NCBI GenBank assembly: GCA_963606965.1
Contig: CAVDAL010000059.1
Coordinates: 1-35,566, forward strand
Source: CAVDAL01 sp963606965
GTDB taxonomy: Bacteria > Actinomycetota > Coriobacteriia > Coriobacteriales > QAMH01
DNA length: 35,566 nucleotides
Direction: 5' to 3'
This document shows, piece by piece, positions 15,086-23,311 of the stretch. Position numbers and translations under genes: made by a program. The notes beneath the pieces were generated by a model, which was not told the DNA's origin, ran no database searches, and saw only the letters and a program-made list of their open reading frames with translations. Position 1 is the stretch's first letter; each line of letters begins with the position of its first letter.

Positions 15086-15853
15086 ATGGGACGCTTCGAA
15101 GGCAAAACAATCATCATTACAGGCGGCGGCAAAGGCGGCGGAATTGGCTATGGCATTTCAACTGCTTTTGCAAAGGAAGGCGCAAATCTTGTAATTACTG
15201 GCCGCAATACAAAAAAACTTGATGATGCAAAAGAAGAACTTGAACGCTTATATGGCATTTCTGTTTTGACTATGCAAGCAGATGGCAGCGATGAAGAACA
15301 AGTCAAGCATGTTATTGAAGAAACTGTCAAAACTTTTGGTGGCATTAATGCAGTCATCAACAATGCACAAAATTCTGCTTCAGGCTTGATGCTTGTTGAA
15401 CATACAAAGGAAGATTTTGATAAGGCAATTTATTCTGGCTTGTATGCAGTATTCTTCTATATGAAACATGCTCATCCATATTTGAAGGAAAGCAAAGGTT
15501 CTGTTGTTAACTTTGCTTCTGGTGCTGGCTTGTTTGGTCGCACTGCTCAGTCTTCATATGCAGCTGCTAAGGAAGGCATTCGTGGTTTGACCCGCGTTGC
15601 TGCAACTGAATGGGGTCCAGATGGCATCAACTGCAATTGCATCTGCCCACTTGTTATGACTGCTCAACTTGCTGCTTGGAAAGAAGAATATCCAGAAGCT
15701 TATAACAAGACAATTCAAGGCATTCCTGCTGGTCGTTTTGGCGACCCAGAAACTGACATTGGACGCACATGTGTATTCCTTTGCAGCGACGATGCAAGCT
15801 ATATCTCTGGTGAAACAATCACAATGCAAGGCGGTAGCGGTTTGCGTCCATAA
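15086..15853 (+). CDS. Short-chain dehydrogenase/reductase (SDR)
   Basis: A 255 aa classical-size SDR, an NAD(P)-dependent oxidoreductase of an alcohol/carbonyl or enoyl group. The nucleotide-binding loop is Gly-rich and slightly long (TGGGKGGGIGYG, residues 12-23), NNAQ (92-95) replaces the common NNAG, and the catalytic residues are Ser145, Tyr158 and Lys162 (SSYAAAK). The C-terminus ISGETITMQGGSG is typical of 2,4-dienoyl-CoA reductase/FabG-like members. TTGGAGG precedes the ATG. It is a single gene flanked by hairpins, between the LuxR regulator and module 3. It could act on the same aromatic or steroid-like substrates as module 3 or be unrelated. Confidence 0.9.
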   Translation: MGRFEGKTIIITGGGKGGGIGYGISTAFAKEGANLVITGRNTKKLDDAKEELERLYGISVLTMQADGSDEEQVKHVIEETVKTFGGINAVINNAQNSASGLMLVEHTKEDFDKAIYSGLYAVFFYMKHAHPYLKESKGSVVNFASGAGLFGRTAQSSYAAAKEGIRGLTRVAATEWGPDGINCNCICPLVMTAQLAAWKEEYPEAYNKTIQGIPAGRFGDPETDIGRTCVFLCSDDASYISGETITMQGGSGLRP

Positions 15854-15888
15854 AGCTTAAAGCTTTCACATTTTCCGTACTCAAAGGC

Positions 15889-15930
15889 AAGGGTCATCTT
15901 CCGCATAAAAAGGCGAGCAAGATGGCCCTT
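15889..15930 (+). terminator. Probable terminator after the SDR gene
   Basis: AAGGGTCATCTT (15889-15900) pairs with AAGATGGCCCTT (15919-15930), 12 bp with one G-T, over an 18-base loop. The following sequence is T/C-rich (AATTTCATCTTCATC) without a clean T-run. Confidence 0.55.
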
Positions 15931-16027
15931 AATTTCATCTTCATCTCATCATTTTTGTATTTAAATAATTACTCCTCTCATACCAATGTAATGAATTAGA
16001 AAACAGCATACATTTGAAGTTACCGTT

Positions 16028-16108
16028 TTGTCACTTTTGGCTTTTGAATATTGTTCATAAGCCGGAATGAGTGTTTGAAGCCGATATTCAAACAAAAGTT
16101 TCCGGAAA
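16028..16108 (+). promoter_or_regulatory. Candidate promoter and operator region of module 3
   Basis: TTGTCA at 16028-16033 with TATTGT at 16049-16054 (15 bp spacer) is a possible promoter. TTTGAATAT (16043-16051) is inverted as ATATTCAAA (16084-16092), and a 10 bp perfect palindrome TTTCCGGAAA lies at 16099-16108 just before the ribosome binding site. These are candidates for binding of the membrane LuxR regulator or another protein. Confidence 0.35.
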
Positions 16109-16126
16109 AAGTAGAGAGGAGAAAAG

Positions 16127-18520
16127 ATGGCTGAAATGGTTGAAAAGGTTGAAACCTACATCGACGACACCGACAGAGACGACATCGGTAATTCTAAGGA
16201 AGAAAACCAATTCAATTTCGGCGCTGGCGAACGTCATGAGGTTGATCCACGATGGAAGCATCCTGGAGAGTGGCAGTATGAAGAAGATGGGATGATCGTC
16301 ACTCGTACTTCAGTTTGGTCAGCACCTGGATGCCATGAGGGTTGTGGCGTACTTGTATATTCAGACAAAGAAACAGGTAAGTTTATTAAGTGCGAAGGTG
16401 ATCCAGATGATCCATACAACCGTGGTGCATTATGCCCTCGTTGTTTGGCATTTAAACAGGTGGAATTCCACCCAGACCGCATTCTTTATCCAATGAAGCG
16501 TGCGGGTGAACGCGGTGAAGGCAAGTGGGAACGCATTACTTGGGATGAAGCATTAGAAACATGCTACAAAGAATTCCGCCGCATCGCCATGACATATGGT
16601 GGCGATTCTATCCATGCTTTGCGTGGTACTGCTCGTGATAACCAGTGGCAGGTTGGCCGTATGGTCAACACTATGGGCAGCCCAAATGAATATGGCTTCC
16701 TTTCAGGTACGGCTTGCTATTTGCCACGTCTTTCTTTGATGATCATGACATATGGCGGCATGCTTATTGCTGACTTTGCACAGTTTAGCGCTTTGCGTTA
16801 TGACGACCCAGAATGGACATGCCCTGAATGCACTATTGTTTGGGGTTGTAATCCAACAATTTCTAACCCTGACTTCTTTATGGGTCACTGGGTTACAGAC
16901 GCTATGAAGCTTGGCTGCAAGCTCATCAGTGTTGAGCCACGTGTTACATGGCTTGCTGCTCATGCAGACATTCATATTATGCTTCGTCCAGGTACAGATA
17001 CTGCTTTTGCTCTTGGTATGATTAAAGTTATTGTTGATGAAGACTTATATGATCATGACTTTGTTGAGCGCTGGACATATGGTTTTGATGCTTTGGCAGA
17101 ACGCGCTCGTGAACTTTCATTAGACGAAGTTGAAGAAATGACATGGGTTCCTAAGGAAAAGATTATTGCTGCTGCACGTATGTTTGCAACAGCTCATCCA
17201 GCAAATGTTGTTTGGGGCTTGGCTGTTGATATGCAGAGCCAAGGCACTCCTTGCGCTGCTGCAATTGCAGCTTTGTGGACAATTACAGGCAACTTGGATG
17301 TTCCTGGTGGTATGTGCTATACAGCCTCCCCAATGGGCGTTGATCAACCATCTGCTGGTGCTTGGGGTATTTACGACCTTATCACTGAAGAAACTCAGAA
17401 GAAGCGCGTTGGTTGGAAAGAATTCCCAATGTATCGTTATGGTTTGACTCAGGCTATGCCAGATATGTGCTTGGAATATATGGAACAAGGTCTTGTAAAG
17501 GGCGTTTGGATCCAGACTTCTAATGGTATTGCTTGCATGAGCTGCGAAGTTGACCGCTGGTACAAAGCTATGAAGAAGCCAGAATTTATTGCTGCTTGCG
17601 ATATCTTCATGACTCCAACAATTCAGTCTTCTGCAGACATTGTTATGCCTGTTCAAACATGGGCAGAAAAGCATTCAGTTCGTGCTCACTATTACTTCTT
17701 AAGTGCAATTACAGGTGGTTGCGCTACTGAAGGCGAAGCAAAGTCTGACTGCGAAATCAACCGTGAACTTGCTCAATACTTCGACAACGATGACGAATTC
17801 AAACAAGCAATTGGTCGTCCGCTTGAGCAGAATTGCTGGCCATGGGAAACTGAAGATGAAGTTTATGATGAAATTGTTAAACCATCAGGCTTTACATTCC
17901 ATGAATTGATGGAACATGGTCCTGCTTATCAGCACTATGTTTATAAGAAATATGAAAAGGGCTTGATGCGTCCTGACGGTCTTCCTGGCTTCAATACTCC
18001 AACTGGTCGTATTGAATTCTATTCAACATTGTTTGAAAAATTTGGCTATGATCCGCTGCCATATATTGAAGAACCAGGCATTGGCCCTGTTACAACACCA
18101 GATTTGTATGAAGAATATCCATTGATTATGATCACTGGTGCTCGTACAACATCATTCTTCCATTCAGAACATCGCCAGATTCCTTATTTGCGTCAGTTGA
18201 CTCCAGACCCATGGGTTCAGATTCATCCACGCACTGCTGCAAAACTCAACATTTCTGAAAATGACTGGGTTTGGATTGAAAACCACCGTGGTCGTTGCCG
18301 CCAGCGCGCTCGCTTGACTTTTGAAGTTCATGAAAAGGAAATTGCAGCTCAGCATGGTTGGTGGTTCCCAGAACAGGACGGCGCAGAACCAAACTTGTAT
18401 GGCTTCCGTCAGTCAAACATTAACCAGCTTCTTGCAAACAAGCCAGGCAAAACAGGCTTTGGTGCAGACCTTAAATGTACACTTTGCAAAGTTTACAGAT
18501 GCAGCGAGGAGGACTTATAA
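16127..18520 (+). CDS. Molybdopterin (bis-MGD) oxidoreductase large subunit, module 3
   Basis: A 797 aa cytoplasmic DMSO-reductase-family subunit, closest in cysteine pattern to the module 2 enzyme. The ATG follows GAGAGGAG. The N-terminal ~50 residues are an acidic extension without a Tat signal. C69-x3-C73-x29-C103-x2-C106 (SAPGCHEGCG ... LCPRC) is the altered Fe-S motif. C197, in TACYLPR, is the predicted Mo ligand. LRPGTDTA, TGNLDVPGG and QHGWWFPE mark the cofactor-binding domains, and HSEHRQIPYLR the C-terminal domain. By context it is one of three parallel dehydroxylase/transhydroxylase-like enzymes. Its stop codon touches the ferredoxin start codon, so synthesis of the two subunits is tightly coupled. 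The substrate is unknown. Confidence 0.93.
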   Translation: MAEMVEKVETYIDDTDRDDIGNSKEENQFNFGAGERHEVDPRWKHPGEWQYEEDGMIVTRTSVWSAPGCHEGCGVLVYSDKETGKFIKCEGDPDDPYNRGALCPRCLAFKQVEFHPDRILYPMKRAGERGEGKWERITWDEALETCYKEFRRIAMTYGGDSIHALRGTARDNQWQVGRMVNTMGSPNEYGFLSGTACYLPRLSLMIMTYGGMLIADFAQFSALRYDDPEWTCPECTIVWGCNPTISNPDFFMGHWVTDAMKLGCKLISVEPRVTWLAAHADIHIMLRPGTDTAFALGMIKVIVDEDLYDHDFVERWTYGFDALAERARELSLDEVEEMTWVPKEKIIAAARMFATAHPANVVWGLAVDMQSQGTPCAAAIAALWTITGNLDVPGGMCYTASPMGVDQPSAGAWGIYDLITEETQKKRVGWKEFPMYRYGLTQAMPDMCLEYMEQGLVKGVWIQTSNGIACMSCEVDRWYKAMKKPEFIAACDIFMTPTIQSSADIVMPVQTWAEKHSVRAHYYFLSAITGGCATEGEAKSDCEINRELAQYFDNDDEFKQAIGRPLEQNCWPWETEDEVYDEIVKPSGFTFHELMEHGPAYQHYVYKKYEKGLMRPDGLPGFNTPTGRIEFYSTLFEKFGYDPLPYIEEPGIGPVTTPDLYEEYPLIMITGARTTSFFHSEHRQIPYLRQLTPDPWVQIHPRTAAKLNISENDWVWIENHRGRCRQRARLTFEVHEKEIAAQHGWWFPEQDGAEPNLYGFRQSNINQLLANKPGKTGFGADLKCTLCKVYRCSEEDL

Positions 18521-18880
18521 ATGGCACGCAACGGAATTTTAGTTGATTATGAATACTGCACAGGTTGCTATTCATGTGAAGTAGCTTGTCAGTCAGAACA
18601 TGAACTCCCATTGCAACAATGGGGTGTTAAGGTAATGCAGAATGGTCCTTGGCCAATCAAGGATAAAGAAGGAAATGAAACTGACCGTTTTGTTTATGAC
18701 TTCATTCCTGCATTTACAAAGCTTTGCGACTTATGTCCAGAGCGCTTGGAAAAAGGGAAGCTTCCAACATGTGTTTTCCATTGCCAAGCAAAGTGCATGA
18801 AATATGGCCCAGTTGAAGAGCTCTGCAAGAGCTTAGAGGAAAAGCCTCAACAATATTTGTGGGTTCCAATTTCAGGTTAG
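18521..18880 (+). CDS. Small ferredoxin subunit with two [4Fe-4S] sites, module 3
   Basis: A 119 aa electron-transfer partner of the Mo enzyme. C13, C16, C19 and C23 form the first set and C69, C72, C84 and C88 the second; C92 is an extra Cys as in module 2. The ATG directly follows the TAA of the large subunit, and the ribosome binding site GAGGAGG lies inside the large-subunit coding region. No export signal or anchor is present. The region between the two Cys sets is slightly longer than in the other modules (a KDKEGNE insertion near residues 48-54). Confidence 0.93.
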   Translation: MARNGILVDYEYCTGCYSCEVACQSEHELPLQQWGVKVMQNGPWPIKDKEGNETDRFVYDFIPAFTKLCDLCPERLEKGKLPTCVFHCQAKCMKYGPVEELCKSLEEKPQQYLWVPISG

Positions 18881-18914
18881 TAAATTAGGTTTCGATGCTG
18901 TAGGGCTTTGAAGT

Positions 18915-18950
18915 ATGTGAAGAGGGAAGCCGTAAATTCCCTCTTCGCAT
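18915..18950 (+). other. Long hairpin after the module 3 ferredoxin gene
   Basis: A 14 bp stem (one G-T) joins 18915-18928 to 18937-18950 around an 8-base loop, and five Ts follow at 18955-18959. It could act as a partial terminator separating enzyme genes from downstream genes. It is the counterpart of the hairpins at 4460-4480 and 9727-9764. Confidence 0.6.
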
Positions 18951-18977
18951 CATGTTTTTACAAGGGGATAGATAGTA

Positions 18978-19583
18978 ATGAACGCTGCGCAATTAAAAGA
19001 ATCTATTGAAAAAGCAAGCAAAGTCAAGCGCCCGACGCTTGAAAAGCTTTTTTATTTTGTGACTTTGGGTGATGAACTCCGACCTGAATACAAAGATTTT
19101 GCTGCCGGCGCAAATACATATAAAGAATTCTTTGATGAACTTTATGCGTGCGACGACTTTAAAAATACAGAAGTTTGGGCTGAATGGGCAAAGCTCGAGC
19201 ACAAAAATTGGTTGAACAGATTTGAACCACAAATCAATATTAATAACATGCGTCTTAAGAGCGCTGGTATTCCTGTTGAATTTTCAAGCGGAATTTTTGT
19301 TGCTCCTGTTGCAAGCAAAGACACGATTATCAATTTTTATGTCTATTCTTCAAATTCGTTTAATACAGATGCTGCAGAATTCGTGACAAGCATAGGCGGT
19401 ACATTTGTGTGCGCTGGCTATGAGTTTGTTGGAATTTATGGCGTATATAAATATCACAATAACGTAATTTTTGAAGAGTGGGAAGCAGAAAGCGAGCCAC
19501 AGCGCGCTAGCGAACAAGTGTGCAATGAAGGGTTAAGAGCTTCAAAGAATTATAAAGACGAATGTAGTTTAAAAATTAGTTAA
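18978..19583 (+). CDS. Unrecognised accessory protein, module 3 (201 aa)
   Basis: No family recognised. The first ~80 residues look helical and charged (EKASKVKRPTLEKLFYF start, then WAEWAKLEHKNWLNRFEPQ near residue 66-84). Residues 95-165 alternate hydrophobic and polar residues as in a beta-rich fold (FSSGIFVAPVASKD, GGTFVCAGYEFVGIYGVYKY). The C-terminus is acidic and probably flexible. There is no signal peptide or membrane span. Its size recalls TorD/NarJ chaperones of Mo enzymes, but those are all-helical, so I do not assign it. It starts after ACAAGGGG, follows the ferredoxin, and occupies the same slot as the unknowns of modules 1 and 2. Confidence 0.8.
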   Translation: MNAAQLKESIEKASKVKRPTLEKLFYFVTLGDELRPEYKDFAAGANTYKEFFDELYACDDFKNTEVWAEWAKLEHKNWLNRFEPQININNMRLKSAGIPVEFSSGIFVAPVASKDTIINFYVYSSNSFNTDAAEFVTSIGGTFVCAGYEFVGIYGVYKYHNNVIFEEWEAESEPQRASEQVCNEGLRASKNYKDECSLKIS

Positions 19584-19678
19584 AAAATAACTTGCATTGG
19601 GATAGAAATATATTAAAGTATCCCTTTGCGACTTGTATCCAGTTAAGCCTTTGGCCTATGGAGAATTGGAGAAGAGAT

Positions 19679-21055
19679 ATGCCTGATAACAAAGTTCAGT
19701 CTGATAATGAAAAATTTTTATATAGGAAGAACAAAGCCCGTCCGATGGCCTATTCTTCTGTCACAAAAAAAGATAAGACCCCAAGATACGCTTGGGTAAT
19801 TTGGATAGTCACATTTTTGGTCAGTTTTGCTGCGCCGCTAGGTCAGTTTAAACTCGTATCTATTCCTTTATATTTTATTTATGTTCCTGGAGTCAGCCCA
19901 GAAGGTGGCTTCATGATGACTTCTGCTGAATTTGGCATGTTAATGACATGCGTTTCTGTGATTGGCATCATTCTTGCATTTCCTGCAGCATTTATATGTC
20001 GCAAGCTTGGACTGCGTTGGACAATAACCCTTGCAACTCTTGGTGTTATTGTTGGTGGCTTAATTCCTGTGCTGGCAGGAACAAATATTCCAGTAATGTA
20101 TGTTGGTCGTTTTATTGAAGGCTTGGGAATTGGCCTTGTTGGCGTTGCTGCACCAACATTAATTACATTGTGGTTTCCTGGTAAAACCCGAGGCGTAATG
20201 TTGGGGCTCTGGTGCTGCTGGGTTCCTCTTTCAATTACATTAGACAATAGCGTTGCTCCATCTTTGGCTGCTTCGCACGGGTGGCAAGCTGTATTTTGGT
20301 TTGTGATTATCTTTGCGGCTGTTGCGTTGATATTGTTCAATATTTTTTATAAAGTTCCTGAAGGTGAAGGCGCTAATTACAATGTTGAAGGTAACTTTGT
20401 CGATTGCTTTAAGCTGTTGAAGAACAAAAATATATGGTTGCTCTTTGTTGTATTCTTGATTTTTATTGCTGGGCAAACTGGCATTTTGAATACATACTTC
20501 CCGAACTTCTTACAAACTTCAGCAGATGCAGGCGGCTGGGGATGGACTGACACAGCTGCTGCTGGTGGGCTTTCAGTAGTAACAACGATTGGTATTGTTG
20601 CAAATCCATTGGGTGGTGCTATGACGCAGCGTTTGCCTCATAACCTTAAAAGGATTACTCCAATACTTGCAGCAGTTTTATATCTCGTATGTTTTTATAT
20701 GATTTTCCAAACAGGTTCGCTTGTTTTGCTTTGGGCTGGCATTATTTTAATGGGAATATGCGCTGGCTTTGGCGGCGGCGGTTTGCGTCCGCTTGCTCCT
20801 TCAATCATGCATACATCTGCAATGTCAGCAACTATGGGAATGGCTGTGCTGCAATTTGCACAATGCATTGGCAATTGCTTTAGCCCAATTTATGGTGCAA
20901 TTATTGATACTGGCGCTTCTTATTGGACGGCATGTTTATATACAATCATCCCTCTTTCGGTTGTTATGTTAATTTGTGCCTTTTTCATTAAGCCAAGTGC
21001 AAGAAAGAAAAGCGATGCTGCAGCTCAAAGCAGCAAAAGTGATGCATGGCATTAA
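19679..21055 (+). CDS. MFS transporter, module 3
   Basis: A 458 aa major facilitator protein with about 12 spans. The ATG at 19679 follows TTGGAGAAGAG; an upstream in-frame ATG at 19592 would add 29 residues but has no good site. The first ~40 residues are a charged cytoplasmic tail (Lys-rich, ending KKDKTPRYAW). It shares YVGRFIEGLG and WFPGKTRG with the module 2 transporter, so the two are paralogues, whereas the module 1 transporter is from another branch. It is the last gene before a strong terminator. It probably imports the module 3 substrate or exchanges it for product. Confidence 0.9.
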   Translation: MPDNKVQSDNEKFLYRKNKARPMAYSSVTKKDKTPRYAWVIWIVTFLVSFAAPLGQFKLVSIPLYFIYVPGVSPEGGFMMTSAEFGMLMTCVSVIGIILAFPAAFICRKLGLRWTITLATLGVIVGGLIPVLAGTNIPVMYVGRFIEGLGIGLVGVAAPTLITLWFPGKTRGVMLGLWCCWVPLSITLDNSVAPSLAASHGWQAVFWFVIIFAAVALILFNIFYKVPEGEGANYNVEGNFVDCFKLLKNKNIWLLFVVFLIFIAGQTGILNTYFPNFLQTSADAGGWGWTDTAAAGGLSVVTTIGIVANPLGGAMTQRLPHNLKRITPILAAVLYLVCFYMIFQTGSLVLLWAGIILMGICAGFGGGGLRPLAPSIMHTSAMSATMGMAVLQFAQCIGNCFSPIYGAIIDTGASYWTACLYTIIPLSVVMLICAFFIKPSARKKSDAAAQSSKSDAWH

Positions 21056-21096
21056 GTAATTTATTCTTGGTTTTAAGCTTCTTTTAAGCTTATTTT

Positions 21097-21167
21097 CAGG
21101 TGGGCGTGTTGATTATCTTTGAATATTTCATTTGACGGGATTTTCACATGCTCGCCTGTTTTTTTTT
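21097..21167 (+). terminator. Strong terminator of module 3
   Basis: CAGGTGGGCGTGT (21097-21109) pairs with ACATGCTCGCCTG (21146-21158), 13 bp with three G-T pairs, and nine Ts follow at 21159-21167. The loop is long (36 bases). Confidence 0.8.
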
Positions 21168-21290
21168 GCATTTCATGCAATAATAAACCGTTATTTTAAA
21201 GTGACAGTAATAAAAATCTTTTGTAAGCAGACTAAATATTGATATCAGTTCTTGGTGTAATTATTTATTAGTTTTTTGAAAGGGATACCA

Positions 21291-22721
21291 ATGGACGCTA
21301 AACGCTTAATCAATTTGATTATTGGACCGGCATTGTTTGCGTTATGTTGCTTGGTTTTGCCGCGCGGAGTCTTTGAAAGTTTTGAAAGCCGCGCTGCTAT
21401 TGGCACAGTTGCATGGATGGCATATTGGTGGGTGACTGCTCCTATCGACTACGCAGTCACGGCATTTTTGCCAATTGCGCTTAATGCAATCTTCCAGATG
21501 ACTGACCAGACAGAAGTCATTGCAAATTATGCATCAGAAATCATCCTGCTTTTGTTGGGTGCTTCTATCATCACTGTTTCTTGGGAAGAAACCGGACTTG
21601 ACAAGCGCATTGCCGCGCGATTTTTGGGACTGGTTGGCAGCAGCTTCCGCGGACAATTGATGTTTTGGTTTGTGCTTTCCACTGTTCTTTCTTCAGTTTT
21701 ACCAAATGCTGTTGTATGTGCGACTGTTAGTCCAATTGCTTTATCAATGCTTAAGTTTGTTGGTGAAGGCGACATTTCAAAAAGCCGCATAGGTGCAAAG
21801 CTGCTTTTATATATTGCTTATGGAGCAGGCTTGGGCGGCTTGGCTACTCCACTTGGCGGAGCTATGAATCTTGTTGTTGTCGATTACATACAGCAAGTTA
21901 CAGGCGAAGAATTCATGTATATCGACTGGATTATCCGCTTTACTCCAATCATGGCTGTGCTCTTCATCATTTGTATTATCTTCATGCTTCGCGATGTAAA
22001 GAAAGGCGAAACTTTAGGCGGCTCTAAAGAATACTTCCGTGAAGAATATAGCAAGATGTCGAAGATTTCACGTGAAGAAGTAATCTGCCTTGTTCTTTTC
22101 ATTGTTGCAACAGTTTTGTCTTTCACTCGTCAGCTGTATGCAGACTTGCTTCCAGGCCTTAAGCCAGCATATGTATTCATTACAGTTGGCCTTTTGACTT
22201 TCATCTTCAGCAAGCGCGAAAAGGGCTTAAAGCCACAGCGCTTGATGCTTTGGAAGAGTGTTGAAGGCAAAATCACTTGGGAACTCATTTATATTTACGC
22301 GGGCGGCTTGGCAATCGGTACATTAATCAACAATACCGGAGCTGCTGAAGCTATTGGCAATGCAGTATCAAATGCTGGCCTTTCTGGTGGCTTGGTTTTT
22401 GTTGCTGTTATTGTTTTGTTCACTTTGCTTTTAAGCGACTTTACATCGAATACTGCAACTGCAGCTATATCTCTTCCTATTGTTATTTCAATTGCATCAG
22501 GCATGGGTGAAAATACGATTCCATATATCTATATTGCAACAATTGGCATCAACCTTTCATTCATGTTGCCAACGTCAATTCGTGCAATTCCTGTTGGATA
22601 TGGATTGTCGCCAAAATATATGTTAAAAGAAGGCGTAAAGATTTCTATTGTCATTGTTATTGTGATGAGCTTGCTTGGCTATGCTTTTATGAAGTGGTGG
22701 CCAGCTTTTAGCATTGCTTGA
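21291..22721 (+). CDS. SLC13/DASS-family anion (dicarboxylate) symporter
   Basis: A 476 aa protein with 11-12 spans and the two-fold repeated helical-hairpin signatures of the divalent anion:Na+ symporter family: SSVLPNAVVCA in the first half, and SDFTSNTATAA with the conserved Ser-Asn-Thr in the second. GLGGLATPLGG and PVGYGLSP are also typical. Members carry succinate, malate, citrate, tartrate or sulfate. The ATG at 21291 follows GAAAGGGA; a TTG at 21276 would add five residues. It is a single gene between the module 3 terminator and a decayed Mo-enzyme locus. It may once have served that enzyme or may import a C4-dicarboxylate; this is inference. Confidence 0.9.
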   Translation: MDAKRLINLIIGPALFALCCLVLPRGVFESFESRAAIGTVAWMAYWWVTAPIDYAVTAFLPIALNAIFQMTDQTEVIANYASEIILLLLGASIITVSWEETGLDKRIAARFLGLVGSSFRGQLMFWFVLSTVLSSVLPNAVVCATVSPIALSMLKFVGEGDISKSRIGAKLLLYIAYGAGLGGLATPLGGAMNLVVVDYIQQVTGEEFMYIDWIIRFTPIMAVLFIICIIFMLRDVKKGETLGGSKEYFREEYSKMSKISREEVICLVLFIVATVLSFTRQLYADLLPGLKPAYVFITVGLLTFIFSKREKGLKPQRLMLWKSVEGKITWELIYIYAGGLAIGTLINNTGAAEAIGNAVSNAGLSGGLVFVAVIVLFTLLLSDFTSNTATAAISLPIVISIASGMGENTIPYIYIATIGINLSFMLPTSIRAIPVGYGLSPKYMLKEGVKISIVIVIVMSLLGYAFMKWWPAFSIA

Positions 22722-22734
22722 TAAATTAAAATGC

Positions 22735-22768
22735 GCGCCGTCTTAAAAGTTTTATTGATGGACGGCGC
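22735..22768 (+). terminator. Possible terminator after the SLC13 gene
   Basis: GCGCCGTC (22735-22742) pairs perfectly with GACGGCGC (22761-22768). No T-run follows on the + strand. It lies between the SLC13 gene and the end of the - strand remnant, so it may serve both. Confidence 0.45.
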
Positions 22769-22784
22769 CGCGCTTGTTAGTGTT

Positions 22785-23306
22785 CTAAATTGCCCTTATT
22801 GCACCATGGATGCCACCACGCAAATTTGGAACTCCTTGTACGCTGTCCATATTCCATTCTTCATCTGGGAACAATACGCCGTCATTGTGTTTCATCGCAC
22901 TGCTTAGTCCGCCTGTAAGACCTTGAAGCGTTTCAGGCTTCCACCAACCATGCGGAACGCGAAGAGTGCCAGCTGGTTGTTCTTCGTCAAGATGACATAT
23001 AAGTTCAATGCTGCCGTATGCACTGTACACTTCGCAATTTGCACCTTCGTTCAATCCCTCATGCTCTGCATCTGCTGGATTTATAAGAACAAGCGGCTCT
23101 GGTTCTAGCTTGCGCAATGAAGCAATTTGGTGCAGACATGTGTTGTAAGACTTGCGGTCACGCAAGCCAGAAAACAAAACGTATGGCAAGTTTTTGCCTT
23201 CTGCCCCAGGATCTTTTGGTTCAATGTATGAAGGGAGCGGGTCAAAGCCAAGAGCTTCGATAACAGAACTTTTGAGTTCAATTTTTCCAGATGGCGTTAC
23301 AAATCT
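22785..23306 (-). pseudogene. C-terminal remnant of a fourth molybdopterin oxidoreductase
   Basis: Reading the - strand from 23306, a stop (TAG at 23307-23309) is followed by about 173 codons that match the end of a bis-MGD oxidoreductase: VTPSGKIEL, GFDPLPSYIEP, PYVLFSGLRDRKSYN, and the dinucleotide-binding domain ending with PHGWWKPE. The WW motif corresponds to the HGWWFPE of the three intact enzymes, but the sequence is clearly divergent from them (for example, Lys in place of Phe). The catalytic N-terminal ~600 residues are missing. No start codon with a binding site is seen, so this is almost certainly a non-functional fragment. It abuts a broken TetR gene, so a deletion probably joined the two. 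Confidence 0.85.
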
Positions 23307-23311
23307 CTAAA

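Noticed and set aside
6783..15997. Shared 9-mer TAATGAATT upstream of modules 2 and 3 as a common regulator site
   Set aside because: A 9-base AT-rich word is expected by chance in this composition; flanks agree only partly, distances to the start differ (178 and 138 bp), and it is absent before module 1.
18978..19583. TorD/NarJ-type chaperone identity for the 201 aa protein
   Set aside because: The predicted fold is mixed with a beta-rich middle, and the usual chaperone motifs are not visible.
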